A DNA stretch of 32,118 nucleotides from an uncultured Eubacteriales bacterium (GCA_900315305.1 OMYS01000021.1:1-32118), one strand, 5' to 3'; positions 14,141-22,177 are shown, numbered from the stretch's first letter. A program made the numbers and translations. Notes: generated from the letters alone by a model not told the origin.

Positions 14141-15450
14141 ACATCCTCCAGCGTGACTCTCGCGAGCTCATCATCCGTCACCTTTCCATCGGCCACGATC
14201 CGGTCGGCCTGACGGCCGAGCGCCTGCTCGAAGTAGTTTCTAACCTCACGCGCGTTGGCGAAATTCTGCGGATGAGAGGCGATACGCTTCTCAAAGAAGG
14301 ACTGCACATAGTCCCCGGCATCCGGATCGAGCGTGACGCCGGACTGCGTACAGAGACCCTCGAAAATGTGCCGAAGCTCCTCTGCCGTATAATCCTGAAA
14401 ATACAGGAACTTATTGAAGCGGGACCGAAGTCCCGGGTTCGCGTTCAGGAACTTTTCCATCGGCTCCGGATATCCCGCGACAAGACCGGAGCGGTCCGTC
14501 TCGACAAAGGCGCCTGTGCTTAAAATGCCAAGCTTCTTATAGATCTTCGCAATGAGACGCGCAACCGTCGTCTTGCCGGTACCCGGATTTCCGATGAAAA
14601 CAAGGTGGTTTGACATCTCCGGCTGATGGATGCCGCGCTCTGCGCGCATTTTTCTGACGCGAAGAAGATTGATGAGCGAGCGAACCTCATTCTTGATGTT
14701 GCCAAGGCCCGTGAGATTGTCAAGCTCGGCAAGAAGCTCATCGAGTGACTTATCGTCATCATCTGCAGCACTGCCCTGCGCCGGGGCATCCGCTGCAGAA
14801 GAAGTGTTATCTTCCGAAGCAAGGGGTTCTTTTTCTGAAGAATTTTGTTTTGCACTGTCTGTCTTAAAGTGATCAATGGCATGCTGCAGCGTATCCGGAT
14901 ACGTTCTCTCTCCGCGAACCACCTCCGTAATACTTCTGCGGGCATATTCATCAAGGTTCCTGTGGAACATAATCATGCGGGCAATCTCCGACTCCGTGAT
15001 ATTGTCATCACTGAGCGACAAAAAGAGCCCGATGCACGCATACAGCTCCGCAACGCTCTCCGTGCAGGTCGCATCTAGCTTCTTGTGCTGGGCAAACAGC
15101 AGATTGTCAACGGTTGTAAAAACTTTGAATGTCTCCGGAACCTTGCCTGCAAACTCCTCGCCGGTCAGATGCTGGTCTGCGGCAAATTTCTGAATCAAGG
15201 CCTGCGTGAGAGGCGCATCGATCAGATCTAGTGCATTCAGCATCTCAACCTCATCCTCCGAGATTACGGAGTCCGAACAAATGATAAAAACGCTGTATTG
15301 CAGAAGGTTCATCTTAACCGACTTTGCCAGATCTCCGGGCTCAAGCCCCGGACCTATGCCCGGCATATTCTGAATATCATTGCACAGATTAAAGACAGTG
15401 TTGTCCATACCTTTTAAGACTTCGACAAATTTTCTTCTATTTTCGTTCAT
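14122..15450 (-). CDS. TerB-like plus CbbX/SpoVK-type AAA protein with Walker B deleted
   Basis: 442 residues; ATG with GGGAGGAG upstream. Residues about 40-175 form an all-helical region with acidic EDE/TESE motifs, like TerB-type domains. Residues 200-235 are a low-complexity Ser/Ala/Asp linker. The CbbX/SpoVK-type AAA module begins at LDELLAELDNLTGLGNIKNEV. Walker A is GNPGTGKTT (287-295). After SGLVAGY (321-327) the sequence jumps straight to PEPMEKFLNANPGLRSRF. Intact relatives have about 60 residues between two VAGY motifs (VGQTA... through the Walker B LFIDEAY and sensor 1 to IVAGYPE). The reading frame stays open. ATP may bind but hydrolysis is unlikely. The last residues and stop come from repeat P1. 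Confidence 0.88.
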   Translation of the reverse strand: MNENRRKFVEVLKGMDNTVFNLCNDIQNMPGIGPGLEPGDLAKSVKMNLLQYSVFIICSDSVISEDEVEMLNALDLIDAPLTQALIQKFAADQHLTGEEFAGKVPETFKVFTTVDNLLFAQHKKLDATCTESVAELYACIGLFLSLSDDNITESEIARMIMFHRNLDEYARRSITEVVRGERTYPDTLQHAIDHFKTDSAKQNSSEKEPLASEDNTSSAADAPAQGSAADDDDKSLDELLAELDNLTGLGNIKNEVRSLINLLRVRKMRAERGIHQPEMSNHLVFIGNPGTGKTTVARLIAKIYKKLGILSTGAFVETDRSGLVAGYPEPMEKFLNANPGLRSRFNKFLYFQDYTAEELRHIFEGLCTQSGVTLDPDAGDYVQSFFEKRIASHPQNFANAREVRNYFEQALGRQADRIVADGKVTDDELARVTLEDVVSGSD

Positions 15451-15492
15451 ACCAGTCTCCTCCCTATCACTGGTGTCACCGGAGATATCGCT

Positions 15493-15556
15493 GGTGTCAG
15501 GTTCCGATAAAAATTCTATAAACGAGTTTATTCTTTTTTAATCCGAACCTGACACC
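15493..15556. repeat. 64-bp palindromic repeat, copy P2 (family 2)
   Basis: GGTGTCAGGTTCCGATAAAA at the left, TTTAATCCGAACCTGACACC at the right, with AT-rich centre ATAAACGAGTTTAT. It lies between the AAA gene and the VOC gene. An extra half-unit, TGGTGTCACC, occurs just before it near 15471. Confidence 0.9.
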
Positions 15557-15587
15557 ACAGCCTCCCACAGCCTCACACACCATAGCC

Positions 15588-15971
15588 TCACACCGTCAGC
15601 TCGATCTGATTTCCCTCGATTCCCACGATGCAGCTCTCGTAATATCCGTCGCCGGTCACCCGCGGCCCGCTGATCACCTCGTATCCGTCTGCCTGAAGCC
15701 GCCTCGTCAGCTCGTCGACCTTCTCCCGGCTCCCGAGACTGAACGCGGCGTGGATAAAGCCCGTCCGGTTCCGCGTCTTCTCCGAATCCTCCATGCCGGG
15801 CTTATTCATAATCTCAAGCCTCGCTCCGTCGTCAAAGCTGAGAAAGTAGGATCGGAATCCCGTTTTCACGTTGTGATAGGGCGCACCTGCCAGTGCACCA
15901 AGATACTTTGTAAAAAATTCTCTGGCAGCCTCCAGGTCGGTCACATACATCGCAATATGGTCGATCTTCAT
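15588..15971 (-). CDS. VOC-superfamily (glyoxalase/bleomycin-resistance fold) protein
   Basis: 127 residues from ATG 15969-15971, with GGAGG eight to nine bases upstream. The slightly longer TTG frame overlaps that site and is not preferred. It has the vicinal-oxygen-chelate layout of two beta-alpha-beta-beta-beta units. The first is IDHIAMYVTDLEAAREFFTKYLGA with metal-type His at HI and Glu in RLEIMNKP. The second is GFIHAAFSLGSREKVDEL with His, ending in GNQIELTV with a Glu. The four-ligand pattern H...E...H...E is compatible with a metal-dependent lyase or dioxygenase. Substrate cannot be told from sequence. The stop lies close to repeat P2. Confidence 0.9.
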   Translation of the reverse strand: MKIDHIAMYVTDLEAAREFFTKYLGALAGAPYHNVKTGFRSYFLSFDDGARLEIMNKPGMEDSEKTRNRTGFIHAAFSLGSREKVDELTRRLQADGYEVISGPRVTGDGYYESCIVGIEGNQIELTV

Positions 15972-16039
15972 TTTCCTTGCCTCCAATCATATTATAGAAA
16001 ATTGTGTCCCGGAAAGGTCGCCGGAGAAGCGACATCGGG

Positions 16040-16525
16040 TCAGAATGTGAGTCTCATCTGGTGCCAGACGACACCTCCGTGAACAGACTTCTCTGAAACG
16101 CCCTCATCCTGAAAGCCGAACTTCGCATAGAAATGCACCAGTCTGTCCTTGCAGGTAAGAACGACTCCCTTTCTGCGCTGTTCTCTGGCGCAGCGGATCG
16201 CGTATTCAATCAGCTGACCTGCATAGCCATGCCTGCGGTATTCCGGCAGCGTGTTCACCCCGAATATCATCTGCCACGCGCCATTTTCGTTGTGCATATC
16301 TGCCTTCGCATACATCTCATCCGTGAGATCCGGCTCATCCGTGACGAAGCCGTCAACAAATGCAATCAGCCTGCCTCCGTCAAACATCAGCCAGAAATAG
16401 TCGGCATAATGTGCCAGTCTGTCACGAAATTCCTCCCGCGTAGCCGCCTCCTCAGGAGGAAAGCACGCAGCCTCCACAGCCGTAATACTATCAAGATCAT
16501 CCATCGTTGCTGTTCTGATTTTCAT
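16040..16525 (-). CDS. GNAT-family N-acetyltransferase
   Basis: 161 residues; ATG with AAAGGGGG upstream. GNAT enzymes move an acetyl group from acetyl-CoA to an amine. The N-terminus IRTATMDDLDSITAVEAACFP is the usual first strand and helix. The acetyl-CoA pyrophosphate loop is RRHGYAGQLIEYAIRCAREQ (Q/RxxGxG/A type, about residues 97-116). The C-terminal HFYAKFGFQDEGVSEKSVHGG is the standard ending. The overall form is close to the AANAT-like group, but the acceptor is unknown. The gene starts 12 bases after the stop of the 104-residue gene, so the three genes 17643-16040 may form one unit. Confidence 0.9.
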   Translation of the reverse strand: MKIRTATMDDLDSITAVEAACFPPEEAATREEFRDRLAHYADYFWLMFDGGRLIAFVDGFVTDEPDLTDEMYAKADMHNENGAWQMIFGVNTLPEYRRHGYAGQLIEYAIRCAREQRRKGVVLTCKDRLVHFYAKFGFQDEGVSEKSVHGGVVWHQMRLTF

Positions 16526-16537
16526 AATGTCCCCCTT

Positions 16538-16852
16538 TCAGTCATGGAACAGCGCGTCGTACGCCTCAATTGCGTCAATCCATGCCAGATTATCATACAT
16601 CTTCTTCCGACGGCCGCGGTCCCTGATTTCATATAATTTTTCCGTACAGCTCAGAAAATGAATGACCCGTACCAGAAGATACGCATAGCCATCTCCCCTG
16701 TCCCTGAGGCTCACTGATACATTTCCGTAAGGTGATAAAACTGCCTGGATCTTGCCCACGTCCTCGAAGTTTACATAAGGCGCAGACAGAAGCTGCACAT
16801 GGACATACGGAGCGATCAGATGCAGTGCTTCGGATGACGAAATCTTCTTCAT
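16538..16852 (-). CDS. Uncharacterised 104-residue protein, overlapping partner of the DUF434 gene
   Basis: Not recognised. Sequence starts MKKISSSEALHLIAPYVHVQ and ends IEAYDALFHD. It looks like a small soluble alpha/beta protein with no membrane span, no signal peptide and no cysteine cluster (one Cys). A charged stretch, RDRGRRKKMYD, lies near residue 80. Its ATG overlaps the stop of the DUF434 gene (ATGA, 16849-16852), which indicates translational coupling and suggests that the two proteins act together. Confidence 0.75.
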   Translation of the reverse strand: MKKISSSEALHLIAPYVHVQLLSAPYVNFEDVGKIQAVLSPYGNVSVSLRDRGDGYAYLLVRVIHFLSCTEKLYEIRDRGRRKKMYDNLAWIDAIEAYDALFHD

Positions 16853-17643
16853 GTGGCTGCCTCCCTTAATATATCCAGATCAATCATCCAGACATCGCCG
16901 CATTTCTCCAGCAGTTCCGGCACAAGGTTGATCCAGCTCCGACAGGCATCCAGAATGACAGAGTCAGAGCTCACAACATAGCCGGACCTCTTAAGGACCG
17001 CATCTACGTCATTGATGACATAGATTTCCATCGGGAAGCTGTATCCGAGAGCTTCGAGCCGCTCGTAGAAAAGTGCCTTCAACCTGCCGGAATTAGAGAC
17101 CGGCGCATCAAGAAATATACGCGCGCGGCCGATCTGCAGCCTCTCCAGTGCGGAAAGAAGCAGGTCGACCGCCGTCTCTGTCTTATCAATAATCCGGTAT
17201 GTGCCGCGCAGTCCGGCAAGATCCCTGATGCAGCCGTCCATGCCACGGAAAACAGGAGAGCCTGACAGAGCTGTCTCCAGCGTAATGATGGTGTTGAAGC
17301 CGTCTATGTTGACTTCCGGAAGCGGCTGGCTTTCATTTTCCGAAAGATCCTCCAGCCTGATTTCTCTACTCTTCCTTCCGGCGGCCTTATCATCCGGAGC
17401 AATCGACCTTGCAAGTGCCAGGCGCTGCCGCTCCGAAAAGAGATAATGATTCCCCACAAACCTTGTCACAGACTTCACGTCATATCTGCGGTTGAGAAGA
17501 AAGCGCACCTCCGTGCCCGCTCTCCTCAGAAGACGGACAGCATCTTCAGAAAACTGCTTTTCATCCTCCGGAACGAATCCGCGCCGCACATTCCTGTTTG
17601 TATGCGTGGCGGCCGGAATGTCCCGCCCAGCCTCATGATCCAT
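16849..17643 (-). CDS. DUF434/DUF5616 domain protein
   Basis: 264 residues from ATG 17641-17643, which has AGAGG eight bases upstream. A longer frame to 17709 starts with no ribosome site, almost at the predicted transcription start. The N-terminal part matches the DUF434 pattern (VRLLRRAGTEVRFLLNRRYDVKSVTRFVGNHYLFS). The C-terminal part, from about residue 110, matches DUF5616: VNIDGFNTIITLETALSG, FRGMDGCIRDLAGLRGTYR, then LDAPVSNSGRLK and SSDSVILDACRSWINLVPEL. The acidic positions VNIDGFN, RGMDG, LDAPVSNSG and SDSVILD suggest a metal-dependent nucleotidyl or nuclease-like fold, but the function is unknown. It is coupled to the 104-residue gene. Confidence 0.85.
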   Translation of the reverse strand: MDHEAGRDIPAATHTNRNVRRGFVPEDEKQFSEDAVRLLRRAGTEVRFLLNRRYDVKSVTRFVGNHYLFSERQRLALARSIAPDDKAAGRKSREIRLEDLSENESQPLPEVNIDGFNTIITLETALSGSPVFRGMDGCIRDLAGLRGTYRIIDKTETAVDLLLSALERLQIGRARIFLDAPVSNSGRLKALFYERLEALGYSFPMEIYVINDVDAVLKRSGYVVSSDSVILDACRSWINLVPELLEKCGDVWMIDLDILREAAT

Positions 17644-17717
17644 TCTCATTTCCTCTCGCAGACAATATGAAGTGACCTCACATTTGCAGCAATGTGGATG
17701 CGCCGCCATGCAGTTTC

Positions 17718-17723
17718 ATTATA
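17718..17723 (-). promoter_or_regulatory. -10 element for the DUF434 gene
   Basis: TATAAT on the minus strand. A start near 17711 would leave about 68 bases of leader before ATG 17643, which supports that start over the ATG at 17709. No clear -35 is seen. Confidence 0.45.
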
Positions 17724-17777
17724 AAACACGAATGTGCACAGTGGCAGCAGTGGAAGCTTTAACCGCTTGATTTCAAA

Positions 17778-17816
17778 AAATGCAAGTATATCGCAAAAAA
17801 GTGCATACTTGCATTT
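17778..17816 (-). terminator. Perfect 12-bp inverted repeat downstream of hypA, probable terminator
   Basis: AAATGCAAGTAT (17778-17789) and its exact complement ATACTTGCATTT (17805-17816), 15-base loop. In the minus direction the stem is followed by a T-run (CATTTTTTG), as for an intrinsic terminator ending the hypA operon. The AT-rich stem could instead be an operator for the DUF434 promoter. Confidence 0.5.
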
Positions 17817-17829
17817 CAGGAAAGTTCAT

Positions 17830-18207
17830 TTAAGGAGAGGGCACCCGATCGGGTGCCCTTTCGTCTGTTACGCGGATTTCCCGGACACGGAAGTCCCGGC
17901 CGGTCAGGACTTGTTTCTCGATGCTGCCGCAGTGCGGACACTTCCCGTGATTGGGAATGATATCGTACTCCATCCCGCAGTCAAGACAGCGGGCGGTTGC
18001 CTTGACTGAATTGATCAGGAGCTTTGCGCCCCTCAGAAAGTCGTATTCATCGAATACGATGTAGGAGTAATTGGCGAGAAAAGCCGGGATGACGCCGGAC
18101 ACCTCGCCTACATCAAGAACCAGGGCATCGATATGTCGGATCTTGTTTTGCTTTACGACTTCGCCGACCAGATCACAGGCGCCCATCAGAAGCGGCAGTT
18201 CATGCAT
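17830..18207 (-). CDS. hypA: Hydrogenase/urease nickel-insertion metallochaperone HypA
   Basis: 125 residues, slightly longer than the usual 113-118. HypA hands nickel to [NiFe]-hydrogenase or urease maturation. MHELPL at the N-terminus carries the nickel-binding His2 and Glu3. The structural zinc site is CLDC...CPHC (about residues 74-95). The sequence VLDVGEVSGVIPAF is typical. The final ten residues (ERAPDRVPSP) are encoded by a palindromic hairpin (17835-17862), so the C-terminal extension looks acquired. It follows the flavoprotein gene by 16 bases on the same strand. No hypB, hypC-F, hydrogenase or urease genes are in the window. Confidence 0.92.
   Translation of the reverse strand: MHELPLLMGACDLVGEVVKQNKIRHIDALVLDVGEVSGVIPAFLANYSYIVFDEYDFLRGAKLLINSVKATARCLDCGMEYDIIPNHGKCPHCGSIEKQVLTGRDFRVREIRVTDERAPDRVPSP
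17835..17862. repeat. 28-bp palindrome, left copy, inside the 3' end of hypA
   Basis: GAGAGGGCACCC-GATC-GGGTGCCCTTTC, 26 of 28 positions symmetric. The same palindrome occurs perfectly at 23948-23975. No strong T-run follows in either direction, so it is a hairpin of uncertain role rather than a clear terminator. Confidence 0.8.
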
Positions 18208-18223
18208 GTTTCGTCCTCCGTTC

Positions 18224-20917
18224 TTATTCCTTTACGTCAGTATCCGCACCAGCCCCGGCCTTCGTGATGGCGATGTCCCGGATTCTCTGCGCACGGTATT
18301 CTTCCATATATTTCTCGCGCTTTTTGCCGATTCCAATGACCGGCTGATCAAACCGTTTGACGAGATGGATGGCCTCGAATTTGCAGCGGGTCGTGCACAG
18401 GCCGCAGCCAAGACAACGGTTCTGGTCAACGACCGTAGCGCCGCAGCCAAGACAGCGGGCGGTTTCTTTCCGCACCTGGTCCTCAGTGAAGGTCATTTCC
18501 TCCGGAAAATGAGTTCTCACCTTTGATTGATCGATGCCGGGGACCTGACGCTTGATATTGTCATAGCTTACGCCGGCAAAGTCGATGTTGTCCTTGTCGA
18601 GCGCCCGATAGTTTCTCCGGTCACGGCCGATTGTCAGGCTGTGCCCCTTCCACAGATAGCGGTTGATGCTGATGGCTCCTTCTTTTCCGGCGGCAATTGC
18701 ATCGATCGCGAATTTTTGTCCGGTGTAAATATCACCGCCTGCGAAAATATCAGGCACACTGGTCTGGCGAGTGAGAGGATCGCACACGACGAGTCCGCGC
18801 GGAGTGAGCTTCAAAGGCTCTCCGTCGGTGATGCCACCCCAGGCCGGACGCTGTCCGATGCAGTAGAGGACAGCTGTGCACTGCGCTTCATCCGTCTGAC
18901 TGTCATCAAAGGCAGGTGCAAAGCGGCCCTCAGCATTGCGGACGGCTGTGCATTTGCGGAAACGGATTCCTCTGACTCTGCCGTTATCAGTCAGGATCTC
19001 CGTCTGTCCCCAGCCGTCGTGGATACTGATCCCGTCCTTCTGGCAGTAGTTCTGATCTTCCACACCCATAGGCATTTCAGACCAGGACTCAAGGCAGTAG
19101 AGGTCGACATGGTCTGCCCCGTAGCGGATGGCTGTTCGCGCGACGTCTGCTCCGATGCTGCCTCCTCCGATGACGACGACATTGCCATGAAGAAAGCTGT
19201 CATCTCCGCGGTTAATCTGTTTCAGGAAATCGACGCCGGACATGACACCCTCAGCGTCGGCCCCGGGGATATTCAGCCTGCCGCCGTCCTGAAGCCCGAT
19301 GCCAAGGTAGAAGGCCTCGTATCCCTGATGCCGGAGCTGGCTGATTGAAATGTCTCTGCCGACCTCGATGCCGCATTGGAATTTGACGCCCAGGGCACGG
19401 AGGACATCGATCTCCGCATTGACGACATTTTTATCCAGGCGGAAATTCGGGATGCCGTTCACCAGCATGCCGCCGGGCCGCATTTCCTTTTCAAAGACAG
19501 TCGGCCTGTAGCCCATGACGCCCAGGTAATAGGCGCAGGAGAGAGAGGCGGGGCCGGAGCCGATAATCGCGATCTTCTTATCGAGGTCCCAGTGCTTCTT
19601 CGGGACATAGCGGTGGCTCTTGTCGATTTCCCAGTCTGCAATAAAGCGCTTGACCTCATCGATAGCGACCGGGTCGTCGATGCTTCCCCGCGTACACTCG
19701 CTCTCACAGCGCCAGTTGCAGATTCTTCCGCAGACGGCCGGGAAGGGATTTTCCCGCTTGATTAACTTCAGGGCTTCCATATATTTGCCGTCGTGGGCAA
19801 GCTTCAGATAGCCCTGGACGGGGACATGGGCCGGACATGCGGTCTTGCAGGGAGAGGTTCCGGTCGGCACGACATCTTCCTTCGTGTCCCGGTAATCCAG
19901 GTTCCAATATTCGGGGCCCCACTCATGATCATCGGGAAGAGGAGTTGCTTTCTGCGCGATCGGGGTCTTTGCACAGATCTTCTGGCCGAGCTTCAACGCC
20001 TGATTTGAGCAGACCTCGACACACTGTCCGCAGGCCACGCATTTGTCTTTTCTGATTTCGGCTACATAATTGCTGCGGACGAAATTCGGAACGTTGTATT
20101 GGGCAGCGGCGCCAATGGCCATGCACGAGGTCGGATAGCAGTTGCAGATAGCGGATGTCTTTCCGTCCTGCAGACAAGTCACCTCGTGGACGCAGCCCAT
20201 TTCCTCGCACCGCTTCAGATGAGCGTCGACTTCTTCTCTGGTGGCTTCTTTTCCGCGTCCATGGCGGATCATTGAATCTGCGATGACGCCGGTATAGACG
20301 CACATGCCGAACTCGAGATCACCGGTTCCTTCGCCCATAATCCGGCGAACCCTCCGGCACTGGCACGGAACAAAGCAGAATTTCTGCGGGAAGGTCTTGT
20401 CGAGCAGGGCACTGATCCGGTCATTGGGCAGCGGCTTCGGATCTGCCGGCAGTGCGCTCTCGACGGGGATGACCCGCATGACGCCGACGCCCATCGGCAT
20501 GGTGGGCATGACATCGGCATAGGATTCCACATGATCATGGAAGAGATATCCGATCTCCGGGTTTTTCTCGAGGAATCCGGGCCTGGTCATCTGGAATTCG
20601 AAGAGTCCGGGCGCAAAGGGTGCCAGAACGTAAAGCTTCACACCAACCTTCGGGATTTCCACATCCATGAAATATGCCTTGTCTGCCATGCCGTCCATGA
20701 TTTTCCGGGCCTTGCTCACCGGCATGCCTGCCTTGCGTGCCAGACTGGAAGCAGAGGTCGGTGTCAGAATTTTCATGTTGCACATGAGAGCCAGCTCGTC
20801 ATCTGTCAGCAATTTGTCGAGCACCTGATATTCCGGACTGGAGGGACTTGTATCCAGCTCGTTCTGGCACATAGTATTAGCCAGACGGATGATTTTTTCC
20901 TGCCTTGTTTCAGTCAT
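18224..20917 (-). CDS. Large iron-sulfur flavoprotein: winged-helix-like N-terminus, ferredoxin domains and GltD/NfnB-type NAD(P)H:FAD core
   Basis: 897 residues; ATG with AAGGAGG six bases upstream. Residues 1-110 look like a helix-rich domain (LMCNMKILTPTSASSLARKAGMP). CQCRR (185-189) and several Cys to 265 form a possible extra metal site. A 2[4Fe-4S]-type segment, CVACGQCVEVC, is at 293-303. The GltD-type segment follows with cysteines C357, C361, C396, C400, C404 and C408. The FAD site IIGSGPAS is near 451-458. The second nucleotide site VVVIGGGSIGADVARTA is near 580. AGGDIYTG is near the end of the FAD domain. C-terminal ferredoxin cysteines are 822-845. It should move electrons between NAD(P)H and a ferredoxin-like partner. 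No GltB-like partner is present. Confidence 0.88.
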   Translation of the reverse strand: MTETRQEKIIRLANTMCQNELDTSPSSPEYQVLDKLLTDDELALMCNMKILTPTSASSLARKAGMPVSKARKIMDGMADKAYFMDVEIPKVGVKLYVLAPFAPGLFEFQMTRPGFLEKNPEIGYLFHDHVESYADVMPTMPMGVGVMRVIPVESALPADPKPLPNDRISALLDKTFPQKFCFVPCQCRRVRRIMGEGTGDLEFGMCVYTGVIADSMIRHGRGKEATREEVDAHLKRCEEMGCVHEVTCLQDGKTSAICNCYPTSCMAIGAAAQYNVPNFVRSNYVAEIRKDKCVACGQCVEVCSNQALKLGQKICAKTPIAQKATPLPDDHEWGPEYWNLDYRDTKEDVVPTGTSPCKTACPAHVPVQGYLKLAHDGKYMEALKLIKRENPFPAVCGRICNWRCESECTRGSIDDPVAIDEVKRFIADWEIDKSHRYVPKKHWDLDKKIAIIGSGPASLSCAYYLGVMGYRPTVFEKEMRPGGMLVNGIPNFRLDKNVVNAEIDVLRALGVKFQCGIEVGRDISISQLRHQGYEAFYLGIGLQDGGRLNIPGADAEGVMSGVDFLKQINRGDDSFLHGNVVVIGGGSIGADVARTAIRYGADHVDLYCLESWSEMPMGVEDQNYCQKDGISIHDGWGQTEILTDNGRVRGIRFRKCTAVRNAEGRFAPAFDDSQTDEAQCTAVLYCIGQRPAWGGITDGEPLKLTPRGLVVCDPLTRQTSVPDIFAGGDIYTGQKFAIDAIAAGKEGAISINRYLWKGHSLTIGRDRRNYRALDKDNIDFAGVSYDNIKRQVPGIDQSKVRTHFPEEMTFTEDQVRKETARCLGCGATVVDQNRCLGCGLCTTRCKFEAIHLVKRFDQPVIGIGKKREKYMEEYRAQRIRDIAITKAGAGADTDVKE

Positions 20918-20950
20918 AAAGAACCTCCTTCACGATAAAACCTTTCTTTT

Positions 20951-20979
20951 ATTATAGCGAATTCGGCATCTGATACAAA
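20951..20979 (-). promoter_or_regulatory. Promoter of the flavoprotein-hypA operon
   Basis: TTTGTA (20974-20979), 17-base spacer, perfect TATAAT (20951-20956). It lies about 35 bases before the ATG at 20917. Confidence 0.6.
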
Positions 20980-21058
20980 GTTTTGGACGTATTCAAAATG
21001 AAGTTTGTGAAAAATGCATAATTTGAGCTGGCGACTTTTGTTGGTCCCAAATTTTTAT

Positions 21059-21122
21059 GGTGTCAGGTTCCGATTAAGAAAAAATAAACTTGTTTATCAA
21101 ATTTTAATCGGAACCTGGCACC
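21059..21122. repeat. 64-bp palindromic repeat, copy P3 (family 2)
   Basis: Left GGTGTCAGGTTCCGATTAAG, right TTTAATCGGAACCTGGCACC, centre AATAAACTTGTTTAT. The symmetry extends a few bases further as ATGGTG/CACCAT. It lies between the LysR gene and the flavoprotein promoter. Confidence 0.9.
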
Positions 21123-21140
21123 ATTAGGGAGAGGTCTCTC

Positions 21141-22019
21141 TCACAGAAGCGGCGATACCTGCCTCATGAACTGGATGAATTCATCCATCTCCTTGAAATG
21201 ACCGGCGGTTTTGTTCCAGATCATACTGACGTTTACATGAATCGGGTCCTCGAATGGTATGTATGTGAGGTCGGAAAATTCGCCCATCATTTCCTTGAAC
21301 AGAAAGCCTGTCGCCAGGTTATTTCTCACGATTTCCAGCATGGTCGAAAGCTGCGACGTCTGAAGCAGGATATCCGGCCGGACACCTGCCTCTTTGAAAT
21401 ATTGCCTGAGCATCACTGCATGAAAATGCGCATTTGTGAACATCACAACTCTGTGGCCCTCGAGGTCCTGCACGGCCAGCGTCTGCTTCTCTGCCAGACT
21501 GTCGGCGGCATGCGCAACGCATCCGATTTCGAGCTTCGAGACGAAAATGGATGCATAGGTTCCGGGCAGTGGATCCTTATGAACGATAAAGGCTATGTCG
21601 ATCATTTCGTCATCGACCTTCTTCAGCAGGTCCTCTCTGTTCGGCTCAAGAACCTCCAGTCTCATTTCCGGGTGGAGCATGAAAAACCGTTTGATGATTT
21701 TCGGTATGATGATGGAGCCCAGCATGGGCGTGATGCCGATCCTGATCGTATGTCGGTCCTTTCCGAGCTCATCCATGATCCTCTCGATCCTCGCCGCGTC
21801 GTCGAGCAGCGATCTCGACAGGACGAACAGCCTGTCCCCGGCCTCTGTCGGCTTCATTCCGCGATAGCGTCTGTCAAACAGCAGGACACCGAATTCGTCC
21901 TCCAAGGTGCGGATGGATTCTGACAGTGAGGGCTGCGAGATGTGAAGGATATCGGCGGCTCTCGAGACATTGCCGTACAGGTATACGGTTTGAAAATATT
22001 TCAGCTGGTTCAAATTCAT
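21141..22019 (-). CDS. mleR: LysR-family regulator, likely of the adjacent malolactic enzyme gene (MleR type)
   Basis: 292 residues from ATG 22017-22019, with AAGGGAA ten bases upstream. The longer frame to 22109 adds non-homologous residues and overlaps the operator. The N-terminal winged helix is MNLNQLKYFQTVYLYGNVSRAADILHISQPSLSESIRTLEDEFG, the LysR signature. The effector domain starts near residue 90 (IRIGITPMLGSIIIPKIIKRF). It is divergent from the malolactic gene, and such regulators usually sense the substrate of the neighbouring enzyme, here malate. A symmetric box with T-N11-A is placed about 64 bases before the enzyme's predicted transcription start. The symbol rests on context. 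Confidence 0.88.
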   Translation of the reverse strand: MNLNQLKYFQTVYLYGNVSRAADILHISQPSLSESIRTLEDEFGVLLFDRRYRGMKPTEAGDRLFVLSRSLLDDAARIERIMDELGKDRHTIRIGITPMLGSIIIPKIIKRFFMLHPEMRLEVLEPNREDLLKKVDDEMIDIAFIVHKDPLPGTYASIFVSKLEIGCVAHAADSLAEKQTLAVQDLEGHRVVMFTNAHFHAVMLRQYFKEAGVRPDILLQTSQLSTMLEIVRNNLATGFLFKEMMGEFSDLTYIPFEDPIHVNVSMIWNKTAGHFKEMDEFIQFMRQVSPLL

Positions 22020-22112
22020 TGCTATATATTCCCTTTTCTTGATAGTTAATTGATACGACGCACAGAGTCTGTACCGACGCATTTGCAAATGAATACCGTT
22101 CATTTTCATGAT

Positions 22113-22127
22113 ATAGGTTTAGCCTAT
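22113..22127. promoter_or_regulatory. LysR-type operator box (T-N11-A)
   Basis: ATAGG-TTTAG-CCTAT is a perfect inverted repeat with a T-N11-A core (TAGGTTTAGCCTA). Its centre, 22120, is about 64 bases before the predicted start of mleS transcription near 22184, the usual place for a LysR recognition site. Confidence 0.7.
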
Positions 22128-22148
22128 TAAAATCAAGAAAATATGTGT

Positions 22149-22177
22149 TTCACAAATATATAAAAAGCGACTATAAC
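22149..22177 (+). promoter_or_regulatory. Promoter of the malolactic enzyme gene
   Basis: TTCACA (22149-22154), 17-base spacer, TATAAC (22172-22177). The weak -35 fits dependence on an activator such as the LysR protein. Confidence 0.55.
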
